From assembly GCF_034314105.1 (NCBI RefSeq), contig NZ_JAVIWJ010000001.1, positions 3,101,501 through 3,165,500 on the forward strand: a DNA stretch of 64,000 nucleotides, given 5' to 3'. Numbering within the stretch: position 1 is the stretch's first letter; every line of letters begins with the position of its first letter. A program made the position numbers and the translations under genes. This DNA comes from Pseudomonas sp. AB6 (GTDB taxonomy: Bacteria > Pseudomonadota > Gammaproteobacteria > Pseudomonadales > Pseudomonadaceae). This document shows, piece by piece, positions 35,089 through 43,743 of the stretch. The notes under the pieces were generated by a model. That model worked only from the letters and a program-made list of their open reading frames with translations, did no database searches and had not been told where the DNA came from.

Positions 35089-35814
35089 TGACAACTGTCC
35101 CGTCAAGGCCCTCGCCTTTGGCTCCTGTATCGGCAGTATATTGCCCGGACGTTTGCTGATTTGCTCAGGGCACACGCGCCCCGAGCATGCGCCCACAGCT
35201 AGCTATGCTCAACGCAAAGGCCAGCGCGGCCTGACGGGAAAACCTACTAGACCAGTTCGATACCGTTCGCTTGATAAGTCATCCGATGTAGAGACGATTT
35301 GATTAGGCGCGGCGATGCCAAAGTGCATCAGCATTTGGCGGGATTGTATCAATAAGGCTGGTTGGAATTACTTTAAATCGGTTGCACTTATCGTATGTCA
35401 TTCTGGGTATCCTCGGATTTTAGGCCAGCAATAAGAGCGACATTCATCATATAGGATTTATTACTTTTCAATGTCGGCTTAATCTGACAATACAATCGAA
35501 ACTTTCTTACAGATACTCCTAACACTCGAAACTCGCTGTTGTCCGTAGGAAATATCCCACATAAATAACGGAAATTGGAGCTTTTTAAATGGCATAAATT
35601 CGCTTGTTATAAACACTTAACCGTCGTATTTTTTCGCAACCAAATTATTTGTACATATGTATCTATGCACTGACTGCCTCGACTTAGGTGCTGGGATAGT
35701 TGCGCCTATAGCGGTTTCATTCGTCTTGAGTGCGCCATTTTAAGCAGCAAGCGCGCAAATAGTTGCGCAATCTAAAACGACTAATGTCCGCGAAGTTATT
35801 CAGGAGTACCGCTT
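35089..35814. other. Long AT-rich leader of the effector island, no gene recognised
   Basis: Over 700 bases with no convincing gene. From about 35380 the DNA is visibly AT-rich against the surrounding genes, with runs such as TTATTTGTACATATGTATC. Short open frames lack coding character. This looks like the left flank of horizontally acquired DNA and a likely binding region for MvaT-type silencers. The promoter for the effector gene must lie here; none is clear. Confidence 0.5.
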
Positions 35815-37428
35815 GTGGAAAAACACGACCCCAATTCCTGCCGGGTATGTCTGGCGAATCGACCAAAAGAAAAAACCCCTCAGCAACTCGCCGCCCGGGA
35901 GGAGATGCAAAAACCCGCCTTGGCCGCAATTGCGCAGAGGGAAGCACGCCAAGAGGCGCTCTACCGCAGGGTGGCTGAGCAGAAAAAACGCGAGCGGGAC
36001 AGCAAGGTGCCGGTCTTCTTGACCATCGGTGTGTTCTTCGACGGCACCTGCAATAACGCCAGCAACACCGCGATGGGCATTATGTGTGGCGCGCATCACC
36101 CGATTCAGCCGCAAGACCTCGACGCCAGTTGCAAACCGTATATGGCGGATCCTGACAGCAGTTATGGGAATGATTTAAGCAATGTTGCAAAGTTGCATGA
36201 TCTTTATCAAGCACCCGAGGCGTTAGAGCAAGGAGAGCTGTGGGAGCAAAGTTCGTACGCCTACCGAAAAATCTACGTCAACGGTATTGGAACCGTGGTG
36301 GGCGAAAAAGACAGCAAGCTCGGTTCAAGCCTAGGGCGTGGCGAGACTGGCGTGGCAGAGCGTGTGCAGTCGGTATTCGTTGCGATAAGTCGATTAATTA
36401 ATGATATTTATGAGCTGGATACCAACCACGAAATCACCCACATCATGTTTGATGTCTTCGGTTTTAGTCGAGGCGCCGCAGCGGCCAGGCACTTTGCCAC
36501 AGAAGTCGCCAAAGTTCGCAACGGTCCCTTAGACGTTGCACTCAATAACCAAAAAATTGCATTCAGCCCGGAATTCATTGGCCAATACAAAAAAGATATC
36601 CGCATCGGTTTTATCGGCCTGTTCGATACCGTGGCAGCTACGGGTGGGTTGAGTAACTTACTCAATATCAGCAGTTCAGTTACTCCCGGATTGAACATTG
36701 CATTGCCCTCGTCAGACTTCAGATACGTGGTGCAATTAGTGGCTCGCGACGAGTGCCGAGACAATTTTGCCCTTAATAAAATCGGCCCCGATCATCCTGA
36801 AATTATCGTGCCCGGTGTTCACTCGGACGTTGGAGGAGGTTATCGCGCCGAGGCGGACGAATGCGTGCTGATCACTCCCATGCAGGCGCTGACGGTCGCG
36901 GAAAACTGTGACGTAAAAACCACCTCCATTTACCAGGACGCGCTGCAAGCGAAACTGCACATGATCGCTAAAGGCTGGCCCGCCGAGATGCTGGAAATTA
37001 TTACGCCGCCCTCCACGGAGTTAGCGATCGACCCGCAGGATCGACAGGCACCCCGGGAAAAAAGAGTGTTTGCGGGCCTACAACTCAAGCGAACAGTACG
37101 CGGAGAGTTGTCGCGTGTGTATTTGCGGGTGATGTACACCCTGGCGAAACAAAAGAAGGTACGTTTTACCGATATCGATGAGCAGCGTGCTGACTACAAG
37201 CTCCCTCAAGACCTCCAATCGCTGTGCGACCGCTTTGTGGCCGGTGATTACAGCACCACACCTGCCGAAGAAGCTCAGTTAAAGCTGCGCTATATCCATA
37301 CCTCCGCCCATTGGAACAACCCAGTGACTAAGCGACATGGGGAGGGCCTAAAGCTTTTTTACTTTAATGCACCGACGGAAAACGGCATACGCATCCAACA
37401 CCCTCACGTAATCAAGGGCCAACGATGA
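35815..37428 (+). CDS. Tle1-type phospholipase effector (DUF2235), probable type VI secretion cargo
   Basis: A 537-residue protein with the DUF2235 alpha/beta-hydrolase domain of Tle1 lipases, which attack phospholipids of rival bacteria. Motifs are GVFFDGTCNN (72-81), the nucleophile elbow GFSRGAAAARH (Ser218), GLFDTVAA (Asp271) and PGVHSDVGGGY (His336), consistent with a Ser-Asp-His triad. The N-terminal 65 residues form a charged helix after a CRVC pair (Cys9, Cys12); no PAAR or other trafficking domain and no signal peptide are seen. The GTG start follows CAGGAG. The stop overlaps the first lipoprotein gene (ATGA). No vgrG or secretion-apparatus gene is in the window, so this is an orphan effector. 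Delivery is inferred from the family. Confidence 0.87.
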   Translation: MEKHDPNSCRVCLANRPKEKTPQQLAAREEMQKPALAAIAQREARQEALYRRVAEQKKRERDSKVPVFLTIGVFFDGTCNNASNTAMGIMCGAHHPIQPQDLDASCKPYMADPDSSYGNDLSNVAKLHDLYQAPEALEQGELWEQSSYAYRKIYVNGIGTVVGEKDSKLGSSLGRGETGVAERVQSVFVAISRLINDIYELDTNHEITHIMFDVFGFSRGAAAARHFATEVAKVRNGPLDVALNNQKIAFSPEFIGQYKKDIRIGFIGLFDTVAATGGLSNLLNISSSVTPGLNIALPSSDFRYVVQLVARDECRDNFALNKIGPDHPEIIVPGVHSDVGGGYRAEADECVLITPMQALTVAENCDVKTTSIYQDALQAKLHMIAKGWPAEMLEIITPPSTELAIDPQDRQAPREKRVFAGLQLKRTVRGELSRVYLRVMYTLAKQKKVRFTDIDEQRADYKLPQDLQSLCDRFVAGDYSTTPAEEAQLKLRYIHTSAHWNNPVTKRHGEGLKLFYFNAPTENGIRIQHPHVIKGQR

Positions 37429-38087
37429 AGATCAAAAAGCTGTGGATATTATTGGGTCTAGCAATGATTGCAGGATGCCAGGCCGCCGACCCGTTGTCCG
37501 GCGTTAATGACCCCCATCACCCTTGGTGGGATTTACGGTTTTCTGCACCAAGGTATATGACGGGTTGGGTCGAGATGAGCGCGGTAGTGGATATCAATAA
37601 CCGATTCTTTCCACGCAGAGGCGGCGGGGCTATCGGCATCGGAGCTTTTCGGAACGACGGCATCGAATATGCCCACGGATGGGCGGATACCGGTGGAAAC
37701 GGGAGTTTTGTCACCGGTGCCGATCTCCCGAAACGGGTCTTCGTGCGTTGGCAATCCTCGGTCGAGCCTCAAACCTATCAAGGCTGGATAGAAATACCGG
37801 AAGAAGCCCGTCAACTGATGCGCTACTCCATCGCTCGACGCTGTGCCAAATACCCTGACCGCCCAGCATCCTGGCACCCCAGCCTGACCCTGGGGGTTGC
37901 ACCCGGCGGTATCGTGCAAGTGTGGGTGTGGGATGAGTGTTTACGCCGAGTCGCCTTCAACCGCGCCCAAGTGGGGATAGAACCCTTAGGCCCGGATCTC
38001 GGCAAATCAAACGGGCACTACTTCCAACAAACCAAGGACTCGAAGCAATACATCGAACGCTTCGGCATTCCGTATGGCAGTTGGTGA
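37425..38087 (+). CDS. DUF2931 lipoprotein, presumed Tle1 immunity protein (copy 1)
   Basis: A 220-residue lipoprotein coupled to the effector gene by a 4-base overlap. The signal peptide MKIKKLWILLGLAMIAGC has the lipidated Cys18, and +2 Gln predicts the outer membrane facing the periplasm, where Tle1 would act. The mature region belongs to the DUF2931 type (DPHHPWWDLRFSAP, SFVTGADLPKRVFVRWQSS, WIEIPEEARQLM). In P. aeruginosa such lipoproteins are encoded beside Tle1 and block it. It is almost identical to the next gene except for the signal peptide and the segment AKYPDRP (141-147). Confidence 0.83.
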   Translation: MKIKKLWILLGLAMIAGCQAADPLSGVNDPHHPWWDLRFSAPRYMTGWVEMSAVVDINNRFFPRRGGGAIGIGAFRNDGIEYAHGWADTGGNGSFVTGADLPKRVFVRWQSSVEPQTYQGWIEIPEEARQLMRYSIARRCAKYPDRPASWHPSLTLGVAPGGIVQVWVWDECLRRVAFNRAQVGIEPLGPDLGKSNGHYFQQTKDSKQYIERFGIPYGSW

Positions 38088-38753
38088 TCCCGGATGATTA
38101 TCAGAAAACTCGCCGCATTACTGGGTCTAGCTCTGATTGCAGGATGCCAGGCCGCCGACCCGTTGTCCGGCGTTAATGACCCCCATCACCCTTGGTGGGA
38201 TTTACGGTTTTCTGCACCAAGGTATATGACGGGTTGGGTCGAGATGAGCGCGGTAGTGGACATCAATAACCGATTCTTTCCACGCAGAGGCGGCGGGGCT
38301 ATCGGCATCGGAGCTTTTCGGAACGACGGCATCGAATATGCCCACGGATGGGCGGATACCGGTGGAAACGGGAGTTTTGTCACTGGTGCCGATCTCCCGA
38401 AACGGGTCTTCGTGCGTTGGCAATCCTCAGTCGAGCCTCAAACCTATCAAGGCTGGATAGAAATACCGGAAGAAGCCCGTCAACTGATGCGCTACTCCAT
38501 CGCTCGACGCTGTGCCGAGGATCCGGAAGAGCCAGCTTCCTGGCACCCCAGCCTGACCCTGGGGCTTGCACCCGGCGGTATCGTGCAAGTATGGGTGTGG
38601 GATGAGTGTTTACGCCGAGTCGCCTTCAACCGCGCCCAAGTGGGGATAGAACCCTTAGGCCCGGATCTGGGCAAATCAAACGGGCACTACTTCCAACAAA
38701 CCAAGGACTCGAAGCAATACATCGAACGCTTCGGCATTCCGTATGGCAGTTGG
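37464..38753 (+). repeat. Tandem direct duplication of the immunity gene (669-base period)
   Basis: Bases 37464-38084 and 38133-38753 are near-identical direct repeats offset by 669. I count few scattered single-base differences (for example at codons for residues 56, 98 and 112, mostly silent) and one dense cluster covering residues 142-148. The sequence preceding each repeat, encoding the signal peptide, is more divergent. Homologous recombination could expand or collapse the array. Confidence 0.9.
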
Positions 38754-38756
38754 TAG
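38094..38756 (+). CDS. DUF2931 lipoprotein, presumed Tle1 immunity protein (copy 2)
   Basis: Second copy of the putative immunity lipoprotein, 220 residues, starting six bases after copy 1 ends. The signal peptide MIIRKLAALLGLALIAGC differs from copy 1, again with Cys18 and +2 Gln. The mature parts are the same length and differ at only a handful of positions: AEDPEEP replaces AKYPDRP at 141-147, changing basic and aromatic residues to acidic ones, and Leu158 replaces Val. Such localised change suggests altered partner recognition. Confidence 0.83.
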   Translation: MIIRKLAALLGLALIAGCQAADPLSGVNDPHHPWWDLRFSAPRYMTGWVEMSAVVDINNRFFPRRGGGAIGIGAFRNDGIEYAHGWADTGGNGSFVTGADLPKRVFVRWQSSVEPQTYQGWIEIPEEARQLMRYSIARRCAEDPEEPASWHPSLTLGLAPGGIVQVWVWDECLRRVAFNRAQVGIEPLGPDLGKSNGHYFQQTKDSKQYIERFGIPYGSW

Positions 38757-38804
38757 CCCCCGGTCAACCTCTCAACTCTTGCATTCACAACCCCGGAGAA
38801 ACAA

Positions 38805-38900
38805 ATGAAAGGAATTATCCTACTCGTTTCAGCTCTATCCCTGGCCTCCTGCTCCCATGCTGATAACGCGCCATCCAACGATTTAATCAGCCTGGAATAA
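38805..38900 (+). CDS. Tiny lipopeptide gene at the end of the effector island
   Basis: A 31-residue frame beginning MKGIILLVSALSLASC after a good GGAG, 48 bases behind the second immunity gene and directly in front of a terminator. The peptide has a lipoprotein signal with lipobox LASC (Cys16) and a mature part of only 16 residues (CSHADNAPSNDLISLE). It could be an entericidin-like lipopeptide, a very short accessory immunity factor, or the stub of a third lipoprotein gene. The island's terminator lies after it, so it belongs to the same transcript. Confidence 0.5.
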   Translation: MKGIILLVSALSLASCSHADNAPSNDLISLE

Positions 38901-38930
38901 AAATCCCGGCTCGCGAGAGTCGGGGATTTG
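38898..38930. terminator. Terminator at the end of the effector island
   Basis: AAATCCC-GCTC pairs with GAG-GGGGATTT around a GCGA tetraloop, followed by TTTG. It overlaps the stop of the lipopeptide gene and could act in both directions for the convergent gene at 38955. Confidence 0.7.
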
Positions 38931-38954
38931 TTACGTTCGCCTAATAGGAGTGGA

Positions 38955-39827
38955 TCACTGCTTGGCAGTAATCTGCTGCTGCAAATTCTGAATCTGGCTT
39001 TGCAGGGTGTTGATGTTGCGTGTGACCTGACCTCGAAATGCATCAAACTCGGCGGTGCTTGCACTGCCTTGAGCGGAACCGGTTGGACGGTTGTCCTGTT
39101 GGCTCTTTAGCACCAGTAGCTCTTGCTCAAGACGGTCAATGGCCACACTAGGGTTACTCTGCTTTTTCAGCGCGGCCACGTCAGCACTCACGGTTTTTAA
39201 CTGCGCATCCAGTAGTGCCTGAGCCGATTGAATGGCTTTTGAATCGGGTTGCGATCCCTTCAACGTATTCAATTCACCCGTCAGGCTCTTCACCTGATCC
39301 TGTAATTGAGCGTTGGCCGTCTGCAACTGGGTAGTTTGCGCCGACATTTGCTGCAGGCGCTTATCTAGCCCACTTTGTTGGCCCGCGACACCTTCCTGCT
39401 GCTTGCTTTGATCGTTTAGTTTGCTTTCCAGTTTTTGCAATTGCAGCTTCATCGCTTCACTGCCATTGGTGGCAACCGATTCCGTTGCGACCACTTTGCC
39501 GGAGATATCCTTGAGGCGCCCGGCGGCGTCTTCACTGATACGCGCAAAGCTTTCCTGGGTCGCTACAAGCTGTTGCTCCATCAATGAGGTCTGCTGAAAA
39601 CTCCACCAGGCGAGTCCAGCGAAGGCAATGAACAAGGCACCGACCAACGCCCAGATCGGACCCGTATTGGCGCGCTTGACCACTACCGCAGGCGCGGTAC
39701 GCGAGTACGGAATGTTGCGATCCCGCGCGCCACCAGCGGCGGCGGCGGGTACAAAATCATCATCCTCGTCGTCTTTGGCGCTGAGGTGCGGCACATCATC
39801 GAAGTCGTCGTGAGGATCGTTACGCAT
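38955..39827 (-). CDS. Membrane-anchored coiled-coil protein of unknown function
   Basis: A 290-residue protein: an acidic cytosolic N-terminus (DPHDDFDDVPHLSAKDDEDD), one membrane helix (about residues 57-76, GPIWALVGALFIAFAGLAWW) and a long periplasmic region rich in Gln, Leu, Ala and Lys with heptad character, predicted to be coiled coil (KLQLQKLESKLNDQSKQQEG, LQTANAQLQDQVKSLTGELN). I start at ATG 39827; the longer frame adds 17 poor residues. It matches PA4360-type hypothetical proteins by position. It lies 78 bases downstream of an epimerase gene in the same direction. Confidence 0.8.
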   Translation of the reverse strand: MRNDPHDDFDDVPHLSAKDDEDDDFVPAAAAGGARDRNIPYSRTAPAVVVKRANTGPIWALVGALFIAFAGLAWWSFQQTSLMEQQLVATQESFARISEDAAGRLKDISGKVVATESVATNGSEAMKLQLQKLESKLNDQSKQQEGVAGQQSGLDKRLQQMSAQTTQLQTANAQLQDQVKSLTGELNTLKGSQPDSKAIQSAQALLDAQLKTVSADVAALKKQSNPSVAIDRLEQELLVLKSQQDNRPTGSAQGSASTAEFDAFRGQVTRNINTLQSQIQNLQQQITAKQ

Positions 39828-39905
39828 GGTTAAACCTTCATGGGACGCGGAGTCAAAAATGGACTGCAGTATAACCACTCCAATCGCTCGCTAAGCCGAC
39901 CGGGG

Positions 39906-40898
39906 TCATTTCGATTGTTGTGCCTTCCACCAGCCACAAAATTCGTCGAGTGCCGCCCATAGGCTGACACGGGGCTCATAGTCCAAATAAAGCCTGGCGC
40001 GGCTGATGTCCAACGTGAAATCTTTGCTCATTACCTGCATACCCAACCGCGACAATGTCGGCTCTGGACGACCCGGCCATAGAAAGCAGGCGCCCTCATT
40101 TAAGGCAGCAGCACTGTAGGCAAGGCCGTAAGAGCGATAACGAGTGACAGGCGGCATGTCCATTTGGCGCATCACGTAATTCACCGCATCCCACAAGGGC
40201 ACTGGCGCACCATTGCTGATGTTGTAGGCTTTGCCCAGCGCCGAATCCGCCGCCAACAAGCTGCTGAAGATGGCGTCGTTGAGGTTCTGGATGCTGGTGA
40301 AGTCAACTTTGTTTAAGCCATTGCCGACGATCGATAACCGCTTTTTTTGCTGCATGTTTAGCAGTCTCGGGAAGATGCTGTTGTCGCCTGCGCCGGTAAC
40401 GAATCGCGGACGCAAGGCAATGACTTCAAGACCGAACTCTTCAGCCCCGAACACCTTTTGTTCAGCCAGGTATTTGGTGGCGGCGTAGTGATTGTTGAAG
40501 TGCTTGGGCACCTGTTCTTCTTTGATGTCCAGGTGAGAGCGACCATCGAAATAAATCGACGGCGAAGAGACATGCACCAAGCGTCGCACGTGCTGTTTCA
40601 GGCAGCCTTCGACAACGTTTTCAGTCACCTCAACGTTGCCCTGCTGAAAGACCTGGCGTCGGCCCCACACACCCACCGCGCCAGCACAATGCACCACGGC
40701 TTCGACGTCCTGACACAACCGCTGGACTAATTCGGGATCGGACAAATCACCCTGAATGAATTCCGCACCCCGACGCACCAGGTGCTCGACGCCCTCGGCG
40801 CGACGACCATTGACCCGCACGCTCAAACCCTGCTCTAGCGCGAAACGTGCGAAGCGTCCGCCAATAAAGCCGCTTGCGCCGGTGACCAGAATCTTCAT
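39906..40898 (-). CDS. NAD-dependent epimerase/dehydratase family protein
   Basis: A 330-residue extended short-chain dehydrogenase. The NAD-binding motif TGASGFIGGRFARF is at residues 6-19 and the active-site YxxxK in YAATKYLAEQKV is near residue 141. Sequence flavour (VHVSSPSIYFDGR, FVTGAGDNSIFPRLL) is of the 3-beta-hydroxysteroid dehydrogenase/isomerase-like group rather than a sugar-nucleotide epimerase. The substrate is unknown. PA4361 is the positional counterpart. Confidence 0.86.
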   Translation of the reverse strand: MKILVTGASGFIGGRFARFALEQGLSVRVNGRRAEGVEHLVRRGAEFIQGDLSDPELVQRLCQDVEAVVHCAGAVGVWGRRQVFQQGNVEVTENVVEGCLKQHVRRLVHVSSPSIYFDGRSHLDIKEEQVPKHFNNHYAATKYLAEQKVFGAEEFGLEVIALRPRFVTGAGDNSIFPRLLNMQQKKRLSIVGNGLNKVDFTSIQNLNDAIFSSLLAADSALGKAYNISNGAPVPLWDAVNYVMRQMDMPPVTRYRSYGLAYSAAALNEGACFLWPGRPEPTLSRLGMQVMSKDFTLDISRARLYLDYEPRVSLWAALDEFCGWWKAQQSK

Positions 40899-40948
40899 TT
40901 ACCGCTCCGTTAGCTGTGTGTGCATGACAAGTGCAGATAGAAAGACGT

Positions 40949-41848
40949 TCATGGCGAGTCAAGCGGCACGAGCCATTCGCCAGCGCGGCGCGTCAGAAGC
41001 TCGGTCAACTGCGTGAGCAACTGACCACCATTGCGCCAATGATGCCAATACAGCGGCACATCAATGGGCTGACCCGGCAGTAGCTCGACCAGCATCCCGC
41101 GCTGTGTCTGATCGCGCACTTGCACTTCAGGAACCAAGCCCCAACCGAGTCCGGCCTCAATCATGCGCAAGAACCCTTCGGACGACGGGCACAAGTGATG
41201 CTCAAAGCCACCGTCCACGCCCAGTGACGCCAAGTATCGATGCTGCAGAAAATCGTCAGGACCGAAGACCAGCGCAGGCGAACGTACCAGTCGCTCTGCC
41301 GTGACACCCTGCGCAAAGTGCCGCGCGATAAACGCGGGACTGGCCAGCGCACGATAGCGCATGGCGCCGAGCAATACGCTACGAGCACCGGCGACCGGCC
41401 GTTCGCTGCCACACAGACAGGCCGCGACTTCCCCGGCCCGCATGCGCTTGAGTCCGACATCCTGATCTTCGACCACCAAGTCCAACAATAGGTGCTGTTG
41501 CGCACAAAAGTCCCCCACAACAGCCGCCCACCAGGTCGCCAGGCTGTCGGCATTCAGCGCAATGCGCAAGCGCTCGGGCATGCCTTCATCGTCTAACGCC
41601 GGAACCTGGCTTTGCAGATCGCGCTCGAGGAGCCTGACCTGTTGCACATGGTTGAGTAGCCGTCGGCCTATTTCTGTCGGGGAAGGCGGCGTGGCGCGAA
41701 TCAGCACCGGTTGTCCCACCCTCGCCTCGAGCAGTTTTATCCGCTGTGACACGGCCGATTGCGACAAACCAAGAACTTGGGCTGCCCGTTCAAAACCTGC
41801 CTGTTCAATCACAGCTGCCAATGCCGACAGTAATTTGTAGTCGAACAT
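40949..41848 (-). CDS. argP: LysR-family regulator ArgP (IciA)
   Basis: LysR-type regulator that controls arginine/lysine export. The 299-residue protein opens MFDYKLLSALAAVIEQAGFE with the winged helix-turn-helix at QVLGLSQSAVSQRIKLLEAR, and has the substrate-binding domain of ArgP. I choose ATG 41848; the ATG just before it (41851) is possible, and a longer frame adds 32 unlikely residues. It is divergent from the LysE-type exporter gene 134 bases away, the standard argP-argO arrangement in which ArgP with its ligand activates the exporter. Confidence 0.9.
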   Translation of the reverse strand: MFDYKLLSALAAVIEQAGFERAAQVLGLSQSAVSQRIKLLEARVGQPVLIRATPPSPTEIGRRLLNHVQQVRLLERDLQSQVPALDDEGMPERLRIALNADSLATWWAAVVGDFCAQQHLLLDLVVEDQDVGLKRMRAGEVAACLCGSERPVAGARSVLLGAMRYRALASPAFIARHFAQGVTAERLVRSPALVFGPDDFLQHRYLASLGVDGGFEHHLCPSSEGFLRMIEAGLGWGLVPEVQVRDQTQRGMLVELLPGQPIDVPLYWHHWRNGGQLLTQLTELLTRRAGEWLVPLDSP

Positions 41849-41982
41849 CATTTTCTCTAATGAGCGATCAGTAATATTTGTTTTTCTTATACAGGCTTGC
41901 ACCCCACACTTGCCAGACAAAACCGCGATAGCGGTCGTCGGCACCGACTATGCGCAAGAGTTAAGATCAGGAGCAACATCGC

Positions 41983-42585
41983 ATGTGGCAAAGCTATCTC
42001 AACGGTCTGCTCGTGGCAGGTGGATTAATCATGGCCATCGGCACTCAAAACGCCTTTGTTCTGGCACAAAGCCTGCGCCGTGAACATCACCTGCCCGTGG
42101 CCGCCCTGTGCGTTGTGTGCGATGCATTGTTGGTCGCTGCTGGGGTGTTTGGACTGGCGAACCTATTGGCGCAAAACCCGACACTGTTGGCCGTTGCTCG
42201 CTGGGGCGGGGCTGGCTTTTTGCTGTGGTACGGCAGCCAAGCGCTGCGTCGCGCCTGTTCTTCGCAAAGCCTGCAACAGAACGAAGAAACCGGTCTGCGC
42301 TCAAGGCGTGCGGTGCTGCTTAGTGCGTTGGCGGTCACGCTGCTTAACCCGCACGTGTATCTGGACACCGTGCTGCTGATCGGCTCACTCGGCGCGCAAC
42401 AGACCGTGCCTGGCGCGTATGTCGTCGGCGCCGCTAGCGCTTCGTTGCTATGGTTCACCACATTGGCAGTTGGCGCCGCGTGGCTCGCACCATGGCTGGC
42501 AAAACCCGCGACTTGGCGGTTACTGGACTTGCTAGTGGCGGTGATGATGTTCAGCGTGGCTGTGCAATTGGTCGTGGCGCGTTGA
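41983..42585 (+). CDS. argO: LysE/ArgO family basic amino acid exporter
   Basis: A 200-residue inner-membrane exporter with six predicted helices, which pumps out arginine or lysine. It begins MWQSYLNGLLVAGGLIMAIG and contains the LysE motif IGTQNAFVLAQSLRREH and the mid-protein AVTLLNPHVYLDTVLLIG, both typical of ArgO/LysE. The RBS AGGAGC precedes the ATG. It is divergent from argP, its expected activator. PA4365 is the positional counterpart. Confidence 0.9.
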   Translation: MWQSYLNGLLVAGGLIMAIGTQNAFVLAQSLRREHHLPVAALCVVCDALLVAAGVFGLANLLAQNPTLLAVARWGGAGFLLWYGSQALRRACSSQSLQQNEETGLRSRRAVLLSALAVTLLNPHVYLDTVLLIGSLGAQQTVPGAYVVGAASASLLWFTTLAVGAAWLAPWLAKPATWRLLDLLVAVMMFSVAVQLVVAR

Positions 42586-42842
42586 GGGTTAAAGAAGAAA
42601 TTCTTGAGCCTCGCAAAGAAAGCCGTTATTGACCGCTTGCGCCTCATCAATATCATCAATTCCCCGACGAGCCTTTGGAACCTATATCCCACACAGTTGT
42701 TGCGTGGTTATGGGTCAACCCCGGTGCTATGATCCAGACCCTGCGTCGTGGAGGGTACAAACTCCCCGGCGTATGTTTTTTTGTCTGGCCGCCCGTGATC
42801 GGCCTTGCGCTCACCGCAACTGACCTGATTAGGAGATTAACC

Positions 42843-43439
42843 ATGGCTTTTGAATTGCCAGCGCTGCCTTACGCACACGATGCTCTTCAGCCGCACATTT
42901 CGCGTGAAACACTGGAATTCCACCACGACAAGCACCACAACACCTATGTCGTGAACTTGAACAACCTGGTGCCTGGCACTGAGTTCGCAAGCAAAACCCT
43001 GGAAGAAATCGTCAAGAGCTCTTCGGGTGGCATATTCAACAACGCTGCTCAAGTCTGGAACCATAGCTTTTATTGGAACTGCCTGGCGCCAAATGCTGGC
43101 GGCGAACCTACCGGCGCTTTGGCTGACGCCATTACCGCTACGTTCGGTTCTTTTACCCAATTTAAAGAAGAGTTCAGCAAGACCTCCATCGGCACCTTCG
43201 GTTCCGGCTGGGGCTGGCTGGTGAAGAAAGCCGACGGTTCCCTGGCCTTGGCCAGCACCATCGGCGCCGGCAACCCGCTGACCAGTGGCGACACGCCGCT
43301 GTTGACCTGCGACGTATGGGAACATGCGTACTACATCGATTACCGCAACGTGCGGCCGAAATACGTAGAAGCGTTCTGGAACCTGGTCAACTGGAAGTTC
43401 GTTGCTGAGCAGTTCGAAGGTAAAGCCTTCACTGCCTAA
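42843..43439 (+). CDS. sodB: Superoxide dismutase (Fe)
   Basis: Cytosolic iron superoxide dismutase, 198 residues. The start [20 protein letters not shown] at 42843 follows TAGGAGATTAACC; a longer frame from 42675 adds 56 residues that look like leader. Metal ligands are visible: His in [14 protein letters not shown], His in [13 protein letters not shown], and Asp and His in [14 protein letters not shown]. The Gly-Gly/Ala context ([10 protein letters not shown]) favours Fe over Mn. It matches PA4366. A terminator lies right after the stop. Confidence 0.95.
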   Translation: MAFELPALPYAHDALQPHISRETLEFHHDKHHNTYVVNLNNLVPGTEFASKTLEEIVKSSSGGIFNNAAQVWNHSFYWNCLAPNAGGEPTGALADAITATFGSFTQFKEEFSKTSIGTFGSGWGWLVKKADGSLALASTIGAGNPLTSGDTPLLTCDVWEHAYYIDYRNVRPKYVEAFWNLVNWKFVAEQFEGKAFTA

Positions 43440-43455
43440 GCCACGCGCCAGCAAG

Positions 43456-43482
43456 AAACCCGGCTAACACCGGGTTTTTTTT
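43456..43482 (+). terminator. Terminator of sodB
   Basis: AAACCCGG pairs with CCGGGTTT across a six-base loop, followed by a T-run, 17 bases past the stop. Confidence 0.88.
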
Positions 43483-43743
43483 CGCCTGAAGTCCGCTCTT
43501 TCCTTTATTGTCTCCCTGCAATAGCGCACTAATATCAAATCTCCACGATTTCTCACAGCCGCTCTAAAGTTCCCTAGGCATATGACCGACACAGTAGGGA
43601 CAGCCCTACCCCGGTATTCTAAAAAGCGTTAAGGGCGGCATTCGCATACGAGCTCTTTGGCTGCGAAGCCTCTTTCACAAGCAGATTTGTTCGCCAACAC
43701 GCGTAGACGGTCGCGCGCCCAGCACGGATCAAGGAATAACCAT

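Noticed and set aside
35051..35302. An 83-residue frame just after xenB
   Set aside because: Its first codons run through the xenB terminator hairpin and it has no RBS or coding bias.
42087..42692. A 201-residue minus-strand frame opposite argO
   Set aside because: It is antisense to a clear LysE-type gene, with Ala/Ser/Thr-rich composition and no motif.
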